64,000 nucleotides of DNA from Verrucomicrobiaceae bacterium (lineage in GTDB: Bacteria; Verrucomicrobiota; Verrucomicrobiia; Verrucomicrobiales; Verrucomicrobiaceae): the NCBI GenBank assembly GCA_027490195.1, contig JAIXYN010000099.1, forward strand, positions 62,001 through 126,000, in the 5' to 3' direction. Every line of letters starts with the position of its first letter. Within the stretch, counting starts at the first letter, position 1. The notes below the pieces were generated by a model that was not told the DNA's origin, did no database searches, and saw only the letters and a list, made by a program, of their open reading frames with translations. The translations under genes were made by a program, and so were the position numbers. Shown in pieces: positions 24,879-33,927 of this stretch.

Positions 24879-25190
24879 TCAAGAGTCCACTTTCTTCCAC
24901 CAGTCGGGGGCCTGCTCCCAAGGAGCCTGCGTTTCAGCTTCTAAACCTGGCGTTGTCGTGCGGGCTTCGCCTGCAGATTCTTCTTCGAGCTCCATGAGCA
25001 GTTTGATGTGCGGCTCCGGCTTCGTGGTGCGCCGCCAAATGAGCCAAGCCCACATAGCAAATGCGCCCAGCAGAAATAGCAGTGTGCCGAGGGTGAAAAG
25101 AACAAACCAGTCCGAGGCCTCCATCCATTCACGCGAGACCTTGATCGTACCACCTTCGGGCCGAGGGAAGAAGGCAAGGAGCGTGAGCAT
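24879..25190 (-). CDS. Small single-span membrane protein, unknown
   Basis: A 103-residue protein with one strong membrane span (about residues 28-50: W-F-V-L-F-T-L-G-T-L-L-F-L-L-G-A-F-A-M-W) followed by an acidic, soluble tail ending W-E-Q-A-P-D-W-W-K-K. No family is recognised. It is 14 bases from the GNAT gene upstream and 7 bases from the PrsW gene downstream, so the three form an operon. A partner or regulator of the protease is possible but not shown by sequence. Confidence 0.6.
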   Translation of the reverse strand: MLTLLAFFPRPEGGTIKVSREWMEASDWFVLFTLGTLLFLLGAFAMWAWLIWRRTTKPEPHIKLLMELEEESAGEARTTTPGLEAETQAPWEQAPDWWKKVDS

Positions 25191-25204
25191 TGTGGCGGAC
25201 TGCT

Positions 25205-25678
25205 TTAAAGGTCGTTAAAGACGAGGCGCATCGGGATCATTTTAGAAAATTGGAAACCGTGCTGTTGAAAAAAGGACTGCGAGTCGGCGCTGATGCGATC
25301 CGTCAGCAAGGTAATGCGGCGGAAGCGCTTCTCCCGGGCAAATTCGATGGCTTGATTGAGCAGGCGCCCGCCATACCCCTGACGACGGTGCTGCGGATGC
25401 ACGATGACGTCCTCCATGATGAGGACGAGGCCACCTTCTGCCGTGCTGATGGTGAAGAGCAGGTTGATCATGCCGATGACCATGTGTTCCGTGCGCAGAA
25501 CAAAGATGCGGCCGCGGTTGGGTTGCTCTAAAATGAGACGCAGGCCGTGCTCCTGTTTTGAGCGGTCCGGTTTGAAATCCTCTTCTTCACTGAACAAGGC
25601 GATCAGCAGTTCCACCAGCTGTGGCAGATCTTCGATCGTTGCCGGTTCGATATGGGGCTCAATGTCGGTGGCGGGCAT
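25205..25678 (-). CDS. GNAT-family N-acetyltransferase
   Basis: A 157-residue acetyltransferase with the GNAT core: the I-E-P-A-T-I-E-D-L opening, a central strand V-I-G-M-I-N-L, the E-D-V-I-V-H-P strand and the acetyl-CoA loop R-R-Q-G-Y-G-G-R-L-L (the Q/R-x-x-G-x-G/A pattern), then G-F-Q-F-S-K-M. Substrate unknown. It is the first gene of a likely GNAT/small membrane protein/PrsW operon. Confidence 0.85.
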   Translation of the reverse strand: MPATDIEPHIEPATIEDLPQLVELLIALFSEEEDFKPDRSKQEHGLRLILEQPNRGRIFVLRTEHMVIGMINLLFTISTAEGGLVLIMEDVIVHPQHRRQGYGGRLLNQAIEFAREKRFRRITLLTDRISADSQSFFQQHGFQFSKMIPMRLVFNDL

Positions 25679-25798
25679 AATTTACAGAATAACGGGCTCG
25701 TGGACAAAGGCAATGCGTTCGATGCAGCGACTTCGGCATGTTGCGCCTTTTTGCCCCAAAATGGCGCTGATTGAATCCCCCCGTCAGTCTGCTCTTTT

Positions 25799-28330
25799 CT
25801 AGCGTTTTTGCATCGCTTCCCTCAGGTTTTCCCAGGCACGGCGAAAATCCTGTTTCGTCATGTACAACGTGGCGATTTCCTGGCGCACGTATGCAGGGGC
25901 ATTGGGGAATGCGGCTACTTTTTCCAGTGTACGCAGGGCTCCGTCCACATCTCCATGGGTCTTTTGTGCCTGAAATAAATCAATGCCGCGTCTGGCATCG
26001 GTCGGATTGTAGAGCAAGGCTCGCTCCAATGCAGGAATGTCGGTGCTGGTTCCGGGGGATGTGCGAATGATTGAGGGTAGATAGGGGAGAGCGGTTTGAC
26101 AGGCCCGCTGAAAGTCGGAATTGCGAGCGTAGTGCTCTGCGAGAATGCGCCAGCCTTCATCCCGCCACGTGCGGTTGTTTTCCAATGCCGTGATAAGAGC
26201 CTCTTGATTTCCAAACTGATACCACATGCCGAAGAGGTTCATACGATGCGCAGGATCCAAACCTCTGAGATCAGGTTGTTGAGTCAGCAGACTTTTCAAG
26301 CATCGGTCGAATTCATTCCGGGTATGCACACTCCTTAGGAACTCGAATTTTAATTCGGAAGTCGTGGCAAGCGTCCAGAGCGGCTCACGCAGTTCGGGAT
26401 GCTGGAAAGAATAGTTGAGCATTTGACGGTAATAGCCATAATCCCCCGGCGCTGCTTCAGGGTAGCGCATCAAGAATTCGCGCCAGCCGACGACGGCATA
26501 CTGGGGGTCGAAATCGAGCCAGAACACACCCTCTGTGTAACAGGTCAAAGCGTAATTTGGATCGAGCGCACGCGAACGAGAAAAATCCAGCGAAGCCTCC
26601 TCCTCAGGCTGGCCGAGACGAAGGCGCAGACATGCCCTTTCGTAGTAGTAGCGAAAATCCAACGGTGCCATTTCAATGGCTTGATCCATGAGTGGCAATG
26701 CGCCTGCAGGTGAACCGGAGTCAGCCAGCAGACACGCCCGGCTTCGCAACGCTTGCGCTGAACTAGTGCCAGGCAAAACCGGATGTCCCAGCGCTATGGC
26801 GGTCCAAGCCGCACCAATTGGCAGCAACAGGACTCCGCAAAAACGGAAGGCCAAACGTAGTGGCATGCCGGCTGGGTTTGGCAATCGGCGTGGCCGAAGC
26901 GCGATTCCCGCCAGCAGTGCCATGAAGAGTGCATAACCGAGACCATGGTTGGGCACATCACCCAGGCCATGAATGACTCCAATGCTGAAAACGATGGCTG
27001 CCGCGTTGCGCAGCCGTCGGTCCTGCATGCCTGATTTGCGTTTCTTTTTCTTGCCAAACCAGGGGCCGGTGGAGAGGAAAATCCAGAGCAGCAGCAGCAA
27101 AGCTGGAAGCAGGGTCAGCAAGCCGCCTTCCGCCAGGAGCCAGAGCAGGTCGCTCTCCGGGTGGAGGTGACGACGTATATGCTCGGGCACCTCGGAAAAT
27201 TGAGGGAAAACAGCCTCGAAATTTCCCAGTCCGATGCCGGTCCAGGGGGAATCAAGGGTCATCTTGATGCATTCCACAAACAGGGAGCTACGACCGTTAT
27301 CTGAGGCAAAATCAGCAATGCCATTTTCTGTAAACCGCTTGGAAACATTCCCGCCTGACATGACAAGCAAGGTGGAGATGATGAAGACCAGAGATGTGGA
27401 GACGGCCAGTTTTTGAAAGAACCCACGCCGCATGGCAATGGTGCCAAACCAAGCCGTCATGCCGAGGAATAGCAAGATCAGGCCTGCGCGCGAACTGTTC
27501 ATGAAAATGCAGATGACAGGCGGAATAAACCCCAGCAAACAAGGAATCCATAAACGAGATTTGCGCCGATGCGCATCAAAGCCAGTCGCAGCACAGAGCA
27601 CGCAGGTCATGGCGGCGATGCTGCTGATGTGATTGCGATTGGCAAAAGGGCCAAAGGATAGCCCCCATTCTTTGGGGTTGCGTGGCCACCAGGGAATGGT
27701 GATGGACTTGGTCCCCTCAAGGACGGAGAGCAGGCAGAGCATGACTCCGCCGAAGGTAAGGACTTGGATCATCGCCCGGCGCTGTAGGTCTGAAAAACCA
27801 CGTGTCAGACACCACGCCAGCCAGGCACAGCAGGTGGCAAAAAAGAGCCATGCCTCCATTGTGACAGAGGCCTGAGCAGTCAGGGTTTTGGACAGATGGA
27901 TATCCCAGTCCTGTACCAAGGCCGTTTGCCAGTCTGGAGACTTAAACAACCAGTTGGCTGGCAGAAACGAGAGCAACGGAGCGAGCAATGCACCCAGCAA
28001 AGCAAACAAGGCTGTCGGTGGCAGTTTGCGTTTGGGAGCAAAGAAGATCAGAATCAATGCCAGCACAAGGGTGATGAACCCTTTGGACCAAGTTTCGCGT
28101 CCCGCACCGAACATGCATGCAGCAATGGGCAGTGTGGCAAAGAGATAGCCTTGCCATGAAGGGCCGGGAATATCATAGCTGCGCTCCTGAGCCGTTGTGC
28201 CGTCCTCTTCAAAGTCGTCTTCCTGCGCTCCAGCCATCTGAGGAGGTGAATCCACCTCGTCAGCTTCATCCCCGGCAAGCAGTGGAAGCTTTTTCGCTGC
28301 TTCTTCAAACTGGGCGGACTCGTTTTTCAT
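25799..28330 (-). CDS. O-antigen ligase/polymerase-like membrane protein with C-terminal TPRs
   Basis: An 843-residue protein. An acidic cytosolic N-terminus (about 1-55) leads into about ten to twelve membrane spans with a large periplasmic loop in the second half (around residues 360-400, E-A-V-F-P-Q-F-S-E-V-P), the layout of Wzy/WaaL O-antigen ligases. The C-terminal 350 residues are TPR-like helices (A-C-L-L-A-D-S-G-S-P-A-G-A-L-P-L and A-R-R-G-I-D-L-F-Q-A-Q-K-T-H-G-D-V-D-G). It would polymerise or transfer surface glycan made on the lipid carrier charged by the WecA-like enzyme. Its ATG overlaps the upstream stop as ATGA, so the two are translationally coupled. Confidence 0.8.
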   Translation of the reverse strand: MKNESAQFEEAAKKLPLLAGDEADEVDSPPQMAGAQEDDFEEDGTTAQERSYDIPGPSWQGYLFATLPIAACMFGAGRETWSKGFITLVLALILIFFAPKRKLPPTALFALLGALLAPLLSFLPANWLFKSPDWQTALVQDWDIHLSKTLTAQASVTMEAWLFFATCCAWLAWCLTRGFSDLQRRAMIQVLTFGGVMLCLLSVLEGTKSITIPWWPRNPKEWGLSFGPFANRNHISSIAAMTCVLCAATGFDAHRRKSRLWIPCLLGFIPPVICIFMNSSRAGLILLFLGMTAWFGTIAMRRGFFQKLAVSTSLVFIISTLLVMSGGNVSKRFTENGIADFASDNGRSSLFVECIKMTLDSPWTGIGLGNFEAVFPQFSEVPEHIRRHLHPESDLLWLLAEGGLLTLLPALLLLLWIFLSTGPWFGKKKKRKSGMQDRRLRNAAAIVFSIGVIHGLGDVPNHGLGYALFMALLAGIALRPRRLPNPAGMPLRLAFRFCGVLLLPIGAAWTAIALGHPVLPGTSSAQALRSRACLLADSGSPAGALPLMDQAIEMAPLDFRYYYERACLRLRLGQPEEEASLDFSRSRALDPNYALTCYTEGVFWLDFDPQYAVVGWREFLMRYPEAAPGDYGYYRQMLNYSFQHPELREPLWTLATTSELKFEFLRSVHTRNEFDRCLKSLLTQQPDLRGLDPAHRMNLFGMWYQFGNQEALITALENNRTWRDEGWRILAEHYARNSDFQRACQTALPYLPSIIRTSPGTSTDIPALERALLYNPTDARRGIDLFQAQKTHGDVDGALRTLEKVAAFPNAPAYVRQEIATLYMTKQDFRRAWENLREAMQKR

Positions 28331-29802
28331 GCCGTGACAGAGAGCGGAAAATGGGGAGGGACTGCTGCAGATTTGATTTCAGCACTGGAAGGCAGGGCCT
28401 TCCATTTCTCCAGACAGCGTTCGAGTGCAGGCAGCAGCACATCAAGCCGGATGTGCCATTCAGCGAGATCGGTGGCATCTTCTGGACGATGGATGGTAAT
28501 ATGATTGCTTCCGCCCAAGTTTAAAATTTCTGGCTGGCTTCTGGTCCACGATTGCATGCTCAACCCCATGCGTTCGAGTCCATGTTGAAACAGGGTGGAA
28601 AAGCTTTGCAAATCCGTGCAGCGTTCCACCTCAAAATCCAGTACGCGCCCGTAGGCTCGAAAGAATTCTCGCTGTCTGCGCCGCTCCATCGCGTCGCTGA
28701 TCTGGCTGCGGAAATTGGACCAGCTTCGTATATACCCCAGATAACGTGCAGCGCCCAGTGCTAGCAAAAACAACAAGGCACCGACCATTGGCAGCGCGAC
28801 CCCCTTGGTCATCAGGATGCTCAATCCCACCAAGCTCAGTGCCAGGCAGACGGAATACATGGCAGCAAGCGCCCCCCCCTTGCTGTAACCAAGCAAAATC
28901 AACCGATGATGGATGTGTTCAGCATCCGCGTTGAAGATGGAAACTCCCCGTATTGCCCTTCGAATGATGGCGAAAAGGGTGTCCAAAATAGGCACCCCCA
29001 GGGCAATGATAACGACCAACAGCGCGCCGATGATGGACCCTTTATTTGAGGTGAAAAGGGACACGGACGCGATAAAAAAACCGATCAAATAAGCTCCGCC
29101 ATCCCCCAGAAAAATCCTGGCTGGAGGGAGGTTGAAGATCAGGAATCCTCCGAGTGCGCCGGCCATGGCCAGAGAGACAACCAAGACGTCTGGCTGGCGG
29201 CTGTAGTAGCCGAGGAAGGCCAGCGTCAGACTCAAGAACAGACCGAAACCGCCAGCCAGCCCATCCATGCCATCAATCAGATTGACGATGTTTGGGATGC
29301 TCACCAGCCATAGCAGTGTCAGTGGCAGACTCCACCATCCCAATGACACCGAACCTTCCCCGAACGGGTTACTGAGAATGTCGATCGAAACCCCCAGTGC
29401 ATACAATATCAATGCCGTACCGATCTGGCCCACCAGTTTTACCCTGGCTCCCAAGGGCTTGAGGTCATCCACAAAGCCTACGCTGAATATCAAGGCATTG
29501 CACACTGCCACAGGCAGCCAGCGGCTCCAGCCAAGTCCGCCAATGTAGCCAGCCACCAGCGAGGCCAGACCCACGGCGAGGAAAATCGGTGCGCCGCCGA
29601 GCCGAGAAATCGCCTTCGCATGAAGTTTGCGTCGGTTATCCGGTTCATCCAGCCCGATTCGCCCACCGCGCTGCAGGATCCACCAAGTTGCAAACGCGGC
29701 CACCAGCAGGGCGCCGCTAAAATAACAGGCCATTTCAAGCCACGAGACATGTCTTGGCGCCCACGGGCCCATGGCTGTTTCTTGGATGGCAGAATCAAAC
29801 AT
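28327..29802 (-). CDS. WecA/MraY-like sugar-phosphate transferase with long C-terminal tail
   Basis: A 491-residue polytopic protein of the polyprenyl-phosphate GlcNAc-1-P transferase family, starting surface-glycan synthesis on undecaprenyl phosphate. Motifs: the K-L-H-A-K-A-I-S-R-L-G-G cytosolic loop, V-D-D-L-K-P (the Mg2+-binding DD), N-L-I-D-G-M-D-G-L-A-G-G, F-L-G-D-G-G, and A-E-H-I-H-H-R-L near the end of the membrane core. About 130 soluble residues follow the last span (from about 355), beyond the usual family length, with no recognised domain. Coupled by ATGA overlap to the O-antigen ligase-like gene, hence a two-gene glycan module. Confidence 0.87.
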   Translation of the reverse strand: MFDSAIQETAMGPWAPRHVSWLEMACYFSGALLVAAFATWWILQRGGRIGLDEPDNRRKLHAKAISRLGGAPIFLAVGLASLVAGYIGGLGWSRWLPVAVCNALIFSVGFVDDLKPLGARVKLVGQIGTALILYALGVSIDILSNPFGEGSVSLGWWSLPLTLLWLVSIPNIVNLIDGMDGLAGGFGLFLSLTLAFLGYYSRQPDVLVVSLAMAGALGGFLIFNLPPARIFLGDGGAYLIGFFIASVSLFTSNKGSIIGALLVVIIALGVPILDTLFAIIRRAIRGVSIFNADAEHIHHRLILLGYSKGGALAAMYSVCLALSLVGLSILMTKGVALPMVGALLFLLALGAARYLGYIRSWSNFRSQISDAMERRRQREFFRAYGRVLDFEVERCTDLQSFSTLFQHGLERMGLSMQSWTRSQPEILNLGGSNHITIHRPEDATDLAEWHIRLDVLLPALERCLEKWKALPSSAEIKSAAVPPHFPLSVTA

Positions 29803-29946
29803 TCTTGATTGGGTAATCAGGTTGGAAAGTGGACGAGCATAAGCGTTGCATAATCAAGGATCAAGACTTCAGCACTGAAGAAGTCTTTTGTTGCAACTTT
29901 TCAGAACGCTTATTGAACTCTTGCCGCGTACCCCTCACCATCGCCA

Positions 29947-31290
29947 ATGATCAACGACACCATCGCCGCCATTTCCACCTCCTTGGGTGAGGCTGCGATC
30001 AGTGTGGTGCGCATTTCCGGCCCTCAGGCGCTGCAAATTGCTGCCCGGGTTGTGCGATTGCCAGTGAATGTCACACCACGAATGGCGCATCTTGTTCCCG
30101 TTTTGGACGCGGAGGGCGGCACGCTGGATCATGGCCTTCTGCTCTGCTTCAAGGGGCCGGCGAGTTACACGGGTGAGGACGTTATCGAATTCCACGGCCA
30201 CGGTGGCGTTCTCGTCACCCAGCGTGTTCTGGACCGCTGGCTTGCCTGCGGGGCGCGTGCCGCTGATCCGGGAGAATTCACTCAGCGTGCCTTTTTGAAC
30301 GGAAAAATGGATCTCACGCAGGCCGAGGCCGTCATGGATTTGATCCACGCGCAAAGCACGCTCGCTCTGCGTGCTGCCAATGAGCAGCTTGGTGGTGCAA
30401 TTGGTCGCGAAGCTGCCGCGATGCAGCAGGAGATCATCCCAGTGCTTGCCCATATCGAGGCCTACATTGATTTTCCCGAGGAAGACATCTCGCCCGAAAC
30501 CGGGGCTGATCTGCTTCGGCGCATTGATGCTGTGCTCGGGCGTGCGGAAAAGCTCATCGCCACTTCCGAACAGGGCCGCATTTTGCGTCATGGTGCGCGT
30601 ACGGTCATTTCAGGCGCTCCTAACGTTGGCAAAAGCAGCCTGCTTAATGTCCTGCTTGGCTTTGAGCGTGCCATTGTCAGTCCCACTGCGGGTACCACCC
30701 GCGACACCATAGAGGAGATTATCCAGGTTCATGGCATTCCGCTGCGGCTTGTGGATACTGCCGGTCTGCGTGAGGCCGGTGACGACATCGAACGCGTTGG
30801 CATTCAGCGAACAGAGCGTGAATTGGAACGCGCCGATCTCGTCATCGAAGTCGTCGATGGCAGTCGATCAGCCACTACACCGCGACTGGCGCTTTCTCCC
30901 GAACTGGCCCGCCGCCGCATCCTCATTCTCAATAAAAGCGATCTGGGCATTCATACTGATTGGAGCAGTGAGGTCGGCACCATCCCGCTGTCCTGTCTGA
31001 CCGGTGACGGCGTCGAACCGCTGCGTGATGCTATTCGCGATGTCATAGCCACGGCTGGACCGCTTGCTGCGGATCATCCCATCGCCATCAATGCGCGGCA
31101 CAAGGCTGCCTTTGAGCGCAGCGCCGAGCGTCTCCTGGCCGCCAGGGTTGCCCTCGAAGGCAATGAGGCTCCTGAATTCATCGCCTTCGAAATCAGAGAG
31201 GCACTTCAGGCCCTTGGTGACGTCATTGGACAGGTCGATGTCGAGCGCATCCTCGACGTCATCTTTTCGACGTTCTGCATAGGAAAGTGA
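29947..31290 (+). CDS. mnmE: tRNA-modification GTPase MnmE
   Basis: A 447-residue protein with the complete MnmE architecture: the N-terminal folate-binding domain (D-T-I-A-A-I-S-T, F-K-G-P-A-S-Y-T-G-E-D-V), a helical domain, and an inserted G domain with G-A-P-N-V-G-K-S-S-L (G1), D-T-A-G-L-R (G3) and N-K-S-D (G4). The last four residues are C-I-G-K, the conserved end with the catalytic Cys. With MnmG it installs the cmnm5 group at U34 of certain tRNAs. It is divergent from the glycan genes at 28-30 kb. Confidence 0.96.
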   Translation: MINDTIAAISTSLGEAAISVVRISGPQALQIAARVVRLPVNVTPRMAHLVPVLDAEGGTLDHGLLLCFKGPASYTGEDVIEFHGHGGVLVTQRVLDRWLACGARAADPGEFTQRAFLNGKMDLTQAEAVMDLIHAQSTLALRAANEQLGGAIGREAAAMQQEIIPVLAHIEAYIDFPEEDISPETGADLLRRIDAVLGRAEKLIATSEQGRILRHGARTVISGAPNVGKSSLLNVLLGFERAIVSPTAGTTRDTIEEIIQVHGIPLRLVDTAGLREAGDDIERVGIQRTERELERADLVIEVVDGSRSATTPRLALSPELARRRILILNKSDLGIHTDWSSEVGTIPLSCLTGDGVEPLRDAIRDVIATAGPLAADHPIAINARHKAAFERSAERLLAARVALEGNEAPEFIAFEIREALQALGDVIGQVDVERILDVIFSTFCIGK

Positions 31291-31317
31291 TCCTTGCAGC
31301 GTTAGTCTTCTCCAACC

Positions 31318-32202
31318 ATGAACCGTCGCCATTTCTTCGCCTCAGCGCTTGCTGCCAGCGCTGCATCACGCCTCAGCGCTCAATCCATCGACAAAGCCGC
31401 TGCTGATCCTGCCTACGTCATCAAAAACCATGGCATCAAGCACACCGTCATGGGCTGGTGCTTCAAGCCGATGGACACGATGGTGCTGGCCAAACACTGC
31501 AAGGATATCGGCCTTGTCGGCATAGAGGGGATCGACCGCAAATACTACCCAGAAGTGAAGGCGCTCGGCCTCGATATCTCCCTTGCTGGTGGACACGGCT
31601 TTGCCAACGGCCCATGCAATCCCAAGTTCCGCGATGAGGTCATCACCAAGCTCAATGAAGCCATCGACGTGGCTGCGGATGTGGGCTGCAAAAAAGTCAT
31701 CACCTTCACTGGAATGAAGTTTGAGGGGATGGACCGTGAGCAGGCCATCAAAGACTGCCTAGACACCTGGAAAGTCGTCCTGCCACATGCTGAAAAGAAG
31801 GGCATCACCCTCGTGCTGGAACACTTGAACTCACGTGACAGCTCCCACCCGATGAAGGGCCACCCCGGCTACTTTGGGGACGATGTGGACTTCTGTGTGG
31901 ACCTCATCAAGCAGATTGGCAGCCCCAATTTTAAGCTGCTCTTCGACATCTACCACGTCAGCATCATGAACGGCGACATCATTCGCCGCCTGCGCATGCA
32001 CAAGGATTACATTGGCCACATCCACACCGCTGGGAATCCCGGGCGTTGTGAACTCGACGAGCATCAGGAGATCAACTACCCGGCCGTCATGCAGGCCCTG
32101 CTCGAAATGGGCTACCACGACTTTGTCGCCCATGAATTCATCCCCACTTGGGACGATCCAATTCTCGCGCTACGGCATGCGGCGATGGTGTGTGATGTCT
32201 GA
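31318..32202 (+). CDS. Tat-exported xylose-isomerase-like TIM-barrel protein
   Basis: A 294-residue protein with a twin-arginine-type signal (N-R-R-H-F-F-A-S-A) and an AP-endonuclease-2/hydroxypyruvate-isomerase-like TIM barrel. Conserved metal-site blocks are visible: L-V-L-E-H-L-N-S, L-L-F-D-I-Y-H, G-H-I-H-T-A-G and H-E-F-I-P. Closest in pattern to hydroxypyruvate isomerase (Hyi-like) proteins; the Tat export suggests a periplasmic sugar or sugar-acid isomerase. It follows mnmE by 27 bases but is functionally unrelated. Confidence 0.8.
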   Translation: MNRRHFFASALAASAASRLSAQSIDKAAADPAYVIKNHGIKHTVMGWCFKPMDTMVLAKHCKDIGLVGIEGIDRKYYPEVKALGLDISLAGGHGFANGPCNPKFRDEVITKLNEAIDVAADVGCKKVITFTGMKFEGMDREQAIKDCLDTWKVVLPHAEKKGITLVLEHLNSRDSSHPMKGHPGYFGDDVDFCVDLIKQIGSPNFKLLFDIYHVSIMNGDIIRRLRMHKDYIGHIHTAGNPGRCELDEHQEINYPAVMQALLEMGYHDFVAHEFIPTWDDPILALRHAAMVCDV

Positions 32203-32249
32203 ATCTTGGGCAGTCTGGCTGGAATCAGCCAGATGAGAATAAACGAAAA

Positions 32250-32280
32250 AACCCCGCCGAGGTAAGACCCGGCGGGGTTG
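32250..32280 (-). terminator. Terminator of the pdxJ-rpmF operon
   Basis: A strong stem AACCCCGCCG / CGGCGGGGTT with a 10-base loop. On the minus strand it is followed by TTTTTT, so it ends the rpmF transcript just downstream of the stop at 32303; it also lies behind the convergent gene ending at 32202. Confidence 0.85.
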
Positions 32281-32302
32281 AAAATATTTCAGAGAGAAGG
32301 GA

Positions 32303-32491
32303 TCAGCTTTCGCCGGCGACCTTGCTGATCACCTGACGACCACGGTAGTAGCCGCAGCTTGGGCAGGCAACGTGACCGGGGACTGAGGTGCCGCATTCTG
32401 GGCAGCTCTTGAGTGTGGGCGCCTTCCAGCGGTTTGCGCCTTGACGCATGCGTTGGCGGCTCTTGGATTGTCTGCGCTTCGGATTGGCCAT
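32303..32491 (-). CDS. rpmF: 50S ribosomal protein L32
   Basis: A 62-residue protein with the L32 opening M-A-N-P-K-R-R-Q-S-K-S-R-Q-R-M-R and a zinc ribbon C-P-E-C ... C-P-S-C-G-Y-Y-R-G. All four zinc-binding cysteines are present, so this is the zinc-containing form. It is the last gene of the operon and directly follows yceD, a pairing conserved across bacteria. Confidence 0.97.
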   Translation of the reverse strand: MANPKRRQSKSRQRMRQGANRWKAPTLKSCPECGTSVPGHVACPSCGYYRGRQVISKVAGES

Positions 32492-32518
32492 GAGAGTATC
32501 GAGGTGGGGTCTGTTCTT

Positions 32519-32998
32519 CTAATTTAACTTGTTCAAAGCTTCCCATACACCCGGACCCGCACTTTGAGGCTCGTCGGGAGTTGTTTCCAACTCCGGTTCA
32601 AACCTGCCTTCGGCGGGACACTGACGAGGCTGGACATTGCCAGCATCACAGCGTGGGTAGCTCGGAAGGGCAAGAAGAGTATCTTCCCGTACCGTATCCG
32701 TCAAGTTGATCGTGTCATCCTTTGCAATCTCAATTTCGGTGGCGTAGTCGGCCAGTTCGACGTGGTAGTCGAAGCGTTCCAGGCAGGCACCGCATTCCAG
32801 GCTGAAGGTGGCATCCAAGCTGCCGCTAACAAGGAGATCCTTGCCGTCGCGCTCAAGGTGGAGGTCGTATTTCAACGGGGAAATGGCCTGGATGGAGTCT
32901 TTGGGGTCGAGGTCAAAGAACGCAGGGATTTCCTGCCCGGAGATGTCCTTGCCGCCATCTGGCAAGGAGCGCAGGTCGATTGAAAAGGGGCGATGCAT
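32519..32998 (-). CDS. yceD: YceD/DUF177 family protein
   Basis: A 159-residue DUF177 protein. The diagnostic block is L-E-C-G-A-C-L-E-R-F-D-Y (a C-x2-C pair at about 74-77), with the earlier beta-rich segment L-L-V-S-G-S-L-D-A-T-F and a C-terminal acidic stretch ending W-E-A-L-N-K-L. In plants and E. coli, YceD homologues take part in 23S rRNA metabolism, and the gene is almost always next to rpmF, as here (27 bases). Confidence 0.9.
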   Translation of the reverse strand: MHRPFSIDLRSLPDGGKDISGQEIPAFFDLDPKDSIQAISPLKYDLHLERDGKDLLVSGSLDATFSLECGACLERFDYHVELADYATEIEIAKDDTINLTDTVREDTLLALPSYPRCDAGNVQPRQCPAEGRFEPELETTPDEPQSAGPGVWEALNKLN

Positions 32999-33015
32999 GG
33001 GGGAAGGTGGTGGAG

Positions 33016-33498
33016 TCAGGCCAGTTGGAGCTTGCTTTTGAGGGCGGTGACGACGTTGGGTGGGACAAACTGATCGACGTGCCCCCCGAGTCGGCAGATT
33101 TCCTTGACCAGCCGACTGCTGATGTAGGTGTATTCTTCGCGAGGCATGAGGAAGAGTGTTTCGAGGTTGGGCTCTAACTTACGATTCATCAGAGCAAGTT
33201 GGAACTCGAATTCAAAGTCTGACACTGCGCGCAGGCCGCGGACGAGGGCGCAGGCCTGATGCTTGCGGGCGAAATTGACCAGCAGTCCGTCGAATGGCAT
33301 GACCTCAATGCCGGGAATCTCGGCGGCTGCGTTGCGGATGAGTTCGACGCGCTCTTCGACGGAGAAGAGGCTTTGTTTGGCGTTGTCGCGGGCGACGGCA
33401 ATGATGAGATTGTCAAAAATGCCCGCTGCACGCTGCAAGACGTCGAGATGGCCGTTGGTGATGGGGTCAAAGCTGCCCGGATAGATCGCGCGTCGCAT
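33016..33498 (-). CDS. coaD: Phosphopantetheine adenylyltransferase
   Basis: A 160-residue nucleotidyltransferase of coenzyme A synthesis, transferring AMP to 4'-phosphopantetheine. The whole signature is present: I-Y-P-G-S-F-D-P-I-T-N-G-H-L-D at the N-terminus (the T/HxGH motif), V-R-G-L-R-A-V-S-D-F-E-F-E (substrate site) and Y-T-Y-I-S-S-R-L-V-K-E-I at the C-terminus. Length fits the family. It lies between acpS and yceD on the same strand. Confidence 0.97.
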   Translation of the reverse strand: MRRAIYPGSFDPITNGHLDVLQRAAGIFDNLIIAVARDNAKQSLFSVEERVELIRNAAAEIPGIEVMPFDGLLVNFARKHQACALVRGLRAVSDFEFEFQLALMNRKLEPNLETLFLMPREEYTYISSRLVKEICRLGGHVDQFVPPNVVTALKSKLQLA

Positions 33499-33549
33499 GA
33501 GGGTATGGACCGATTGTAGCGGCTGGGGAGGGGCGTGAAAAGCAAAAGC

Positions 33550-33921
33550 TCACGCAAGCAGCACCTGCGCCATGGCCAGCTCACGCGTGTGCGTGAGGCT
33601 GACGAGGCAGGTGGCATCCCCGGCGTGCTCTTTGGCAGCGCCATGCAAGAGGATGGTGGGTTTACCATTGGCCGCACGCAAGACTTCAATATCCGTCCAG
33701 TTCACACCCTCGGCCCAGATGCCGGTTCCGAGTGCCTTGGCCACTGCTTCTTTGGCGGCAAAACGAGCGGCGTAATTCATGGCGGGCTCTGCGCAGGCGT
33801 CACAGTAGGCGATTTCGCCGGCGGTGAAGGTGCGCTCTTTGAAGCGCTGACCATGCCTTTCCAGCATCTCGCGGATGCGGGACACTTCCACGAGATCGAT
33901 GCCGATGCCGGTGGCTTTCAT
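33550..33921 (-). CDS. acpS: Holo-[acyl-carrier-protein] synthase
   Basis: A 123-residue phosphopantetheinyl transferase that moves the 4'-phosphopantetheine arm from CoA to ACP. It has G-I-G-I-D-L-V-E-V-S-R-I at the start (metal-binding Asp), and A-A-R-F-A-A-K-E-A-V-A-K-A-L-G, the conserved K-E-A site. It follows pdxJ by 6 bases, the same gene pair as in E. coli, and precedes coaD, so CoA and ACP maturation genes are grouped. Confidence 0.95.
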   Translation of the reverse strand: MKATGIGIDLVEVSRIREMLERHGQRFKERTFTAGEIAYCDACAEPAMNYAARFAAKEAVAKALGTGIWAEGVNWTDIEVLRAANGKPTILLHGAAKEHAGDATCLVSLTHTRELAMAQVLLA

Positions 33922-33927
33922 GGGGGA

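Noticed and set aside
29864-29886. AT-rich stem AGACTTC / GAAGTCT between the WecA-like gene and mnmE
   Set aside because: It lies between divergent genes where no terminator is needed, and the stem is short and weak; no regulatory role can be supported.
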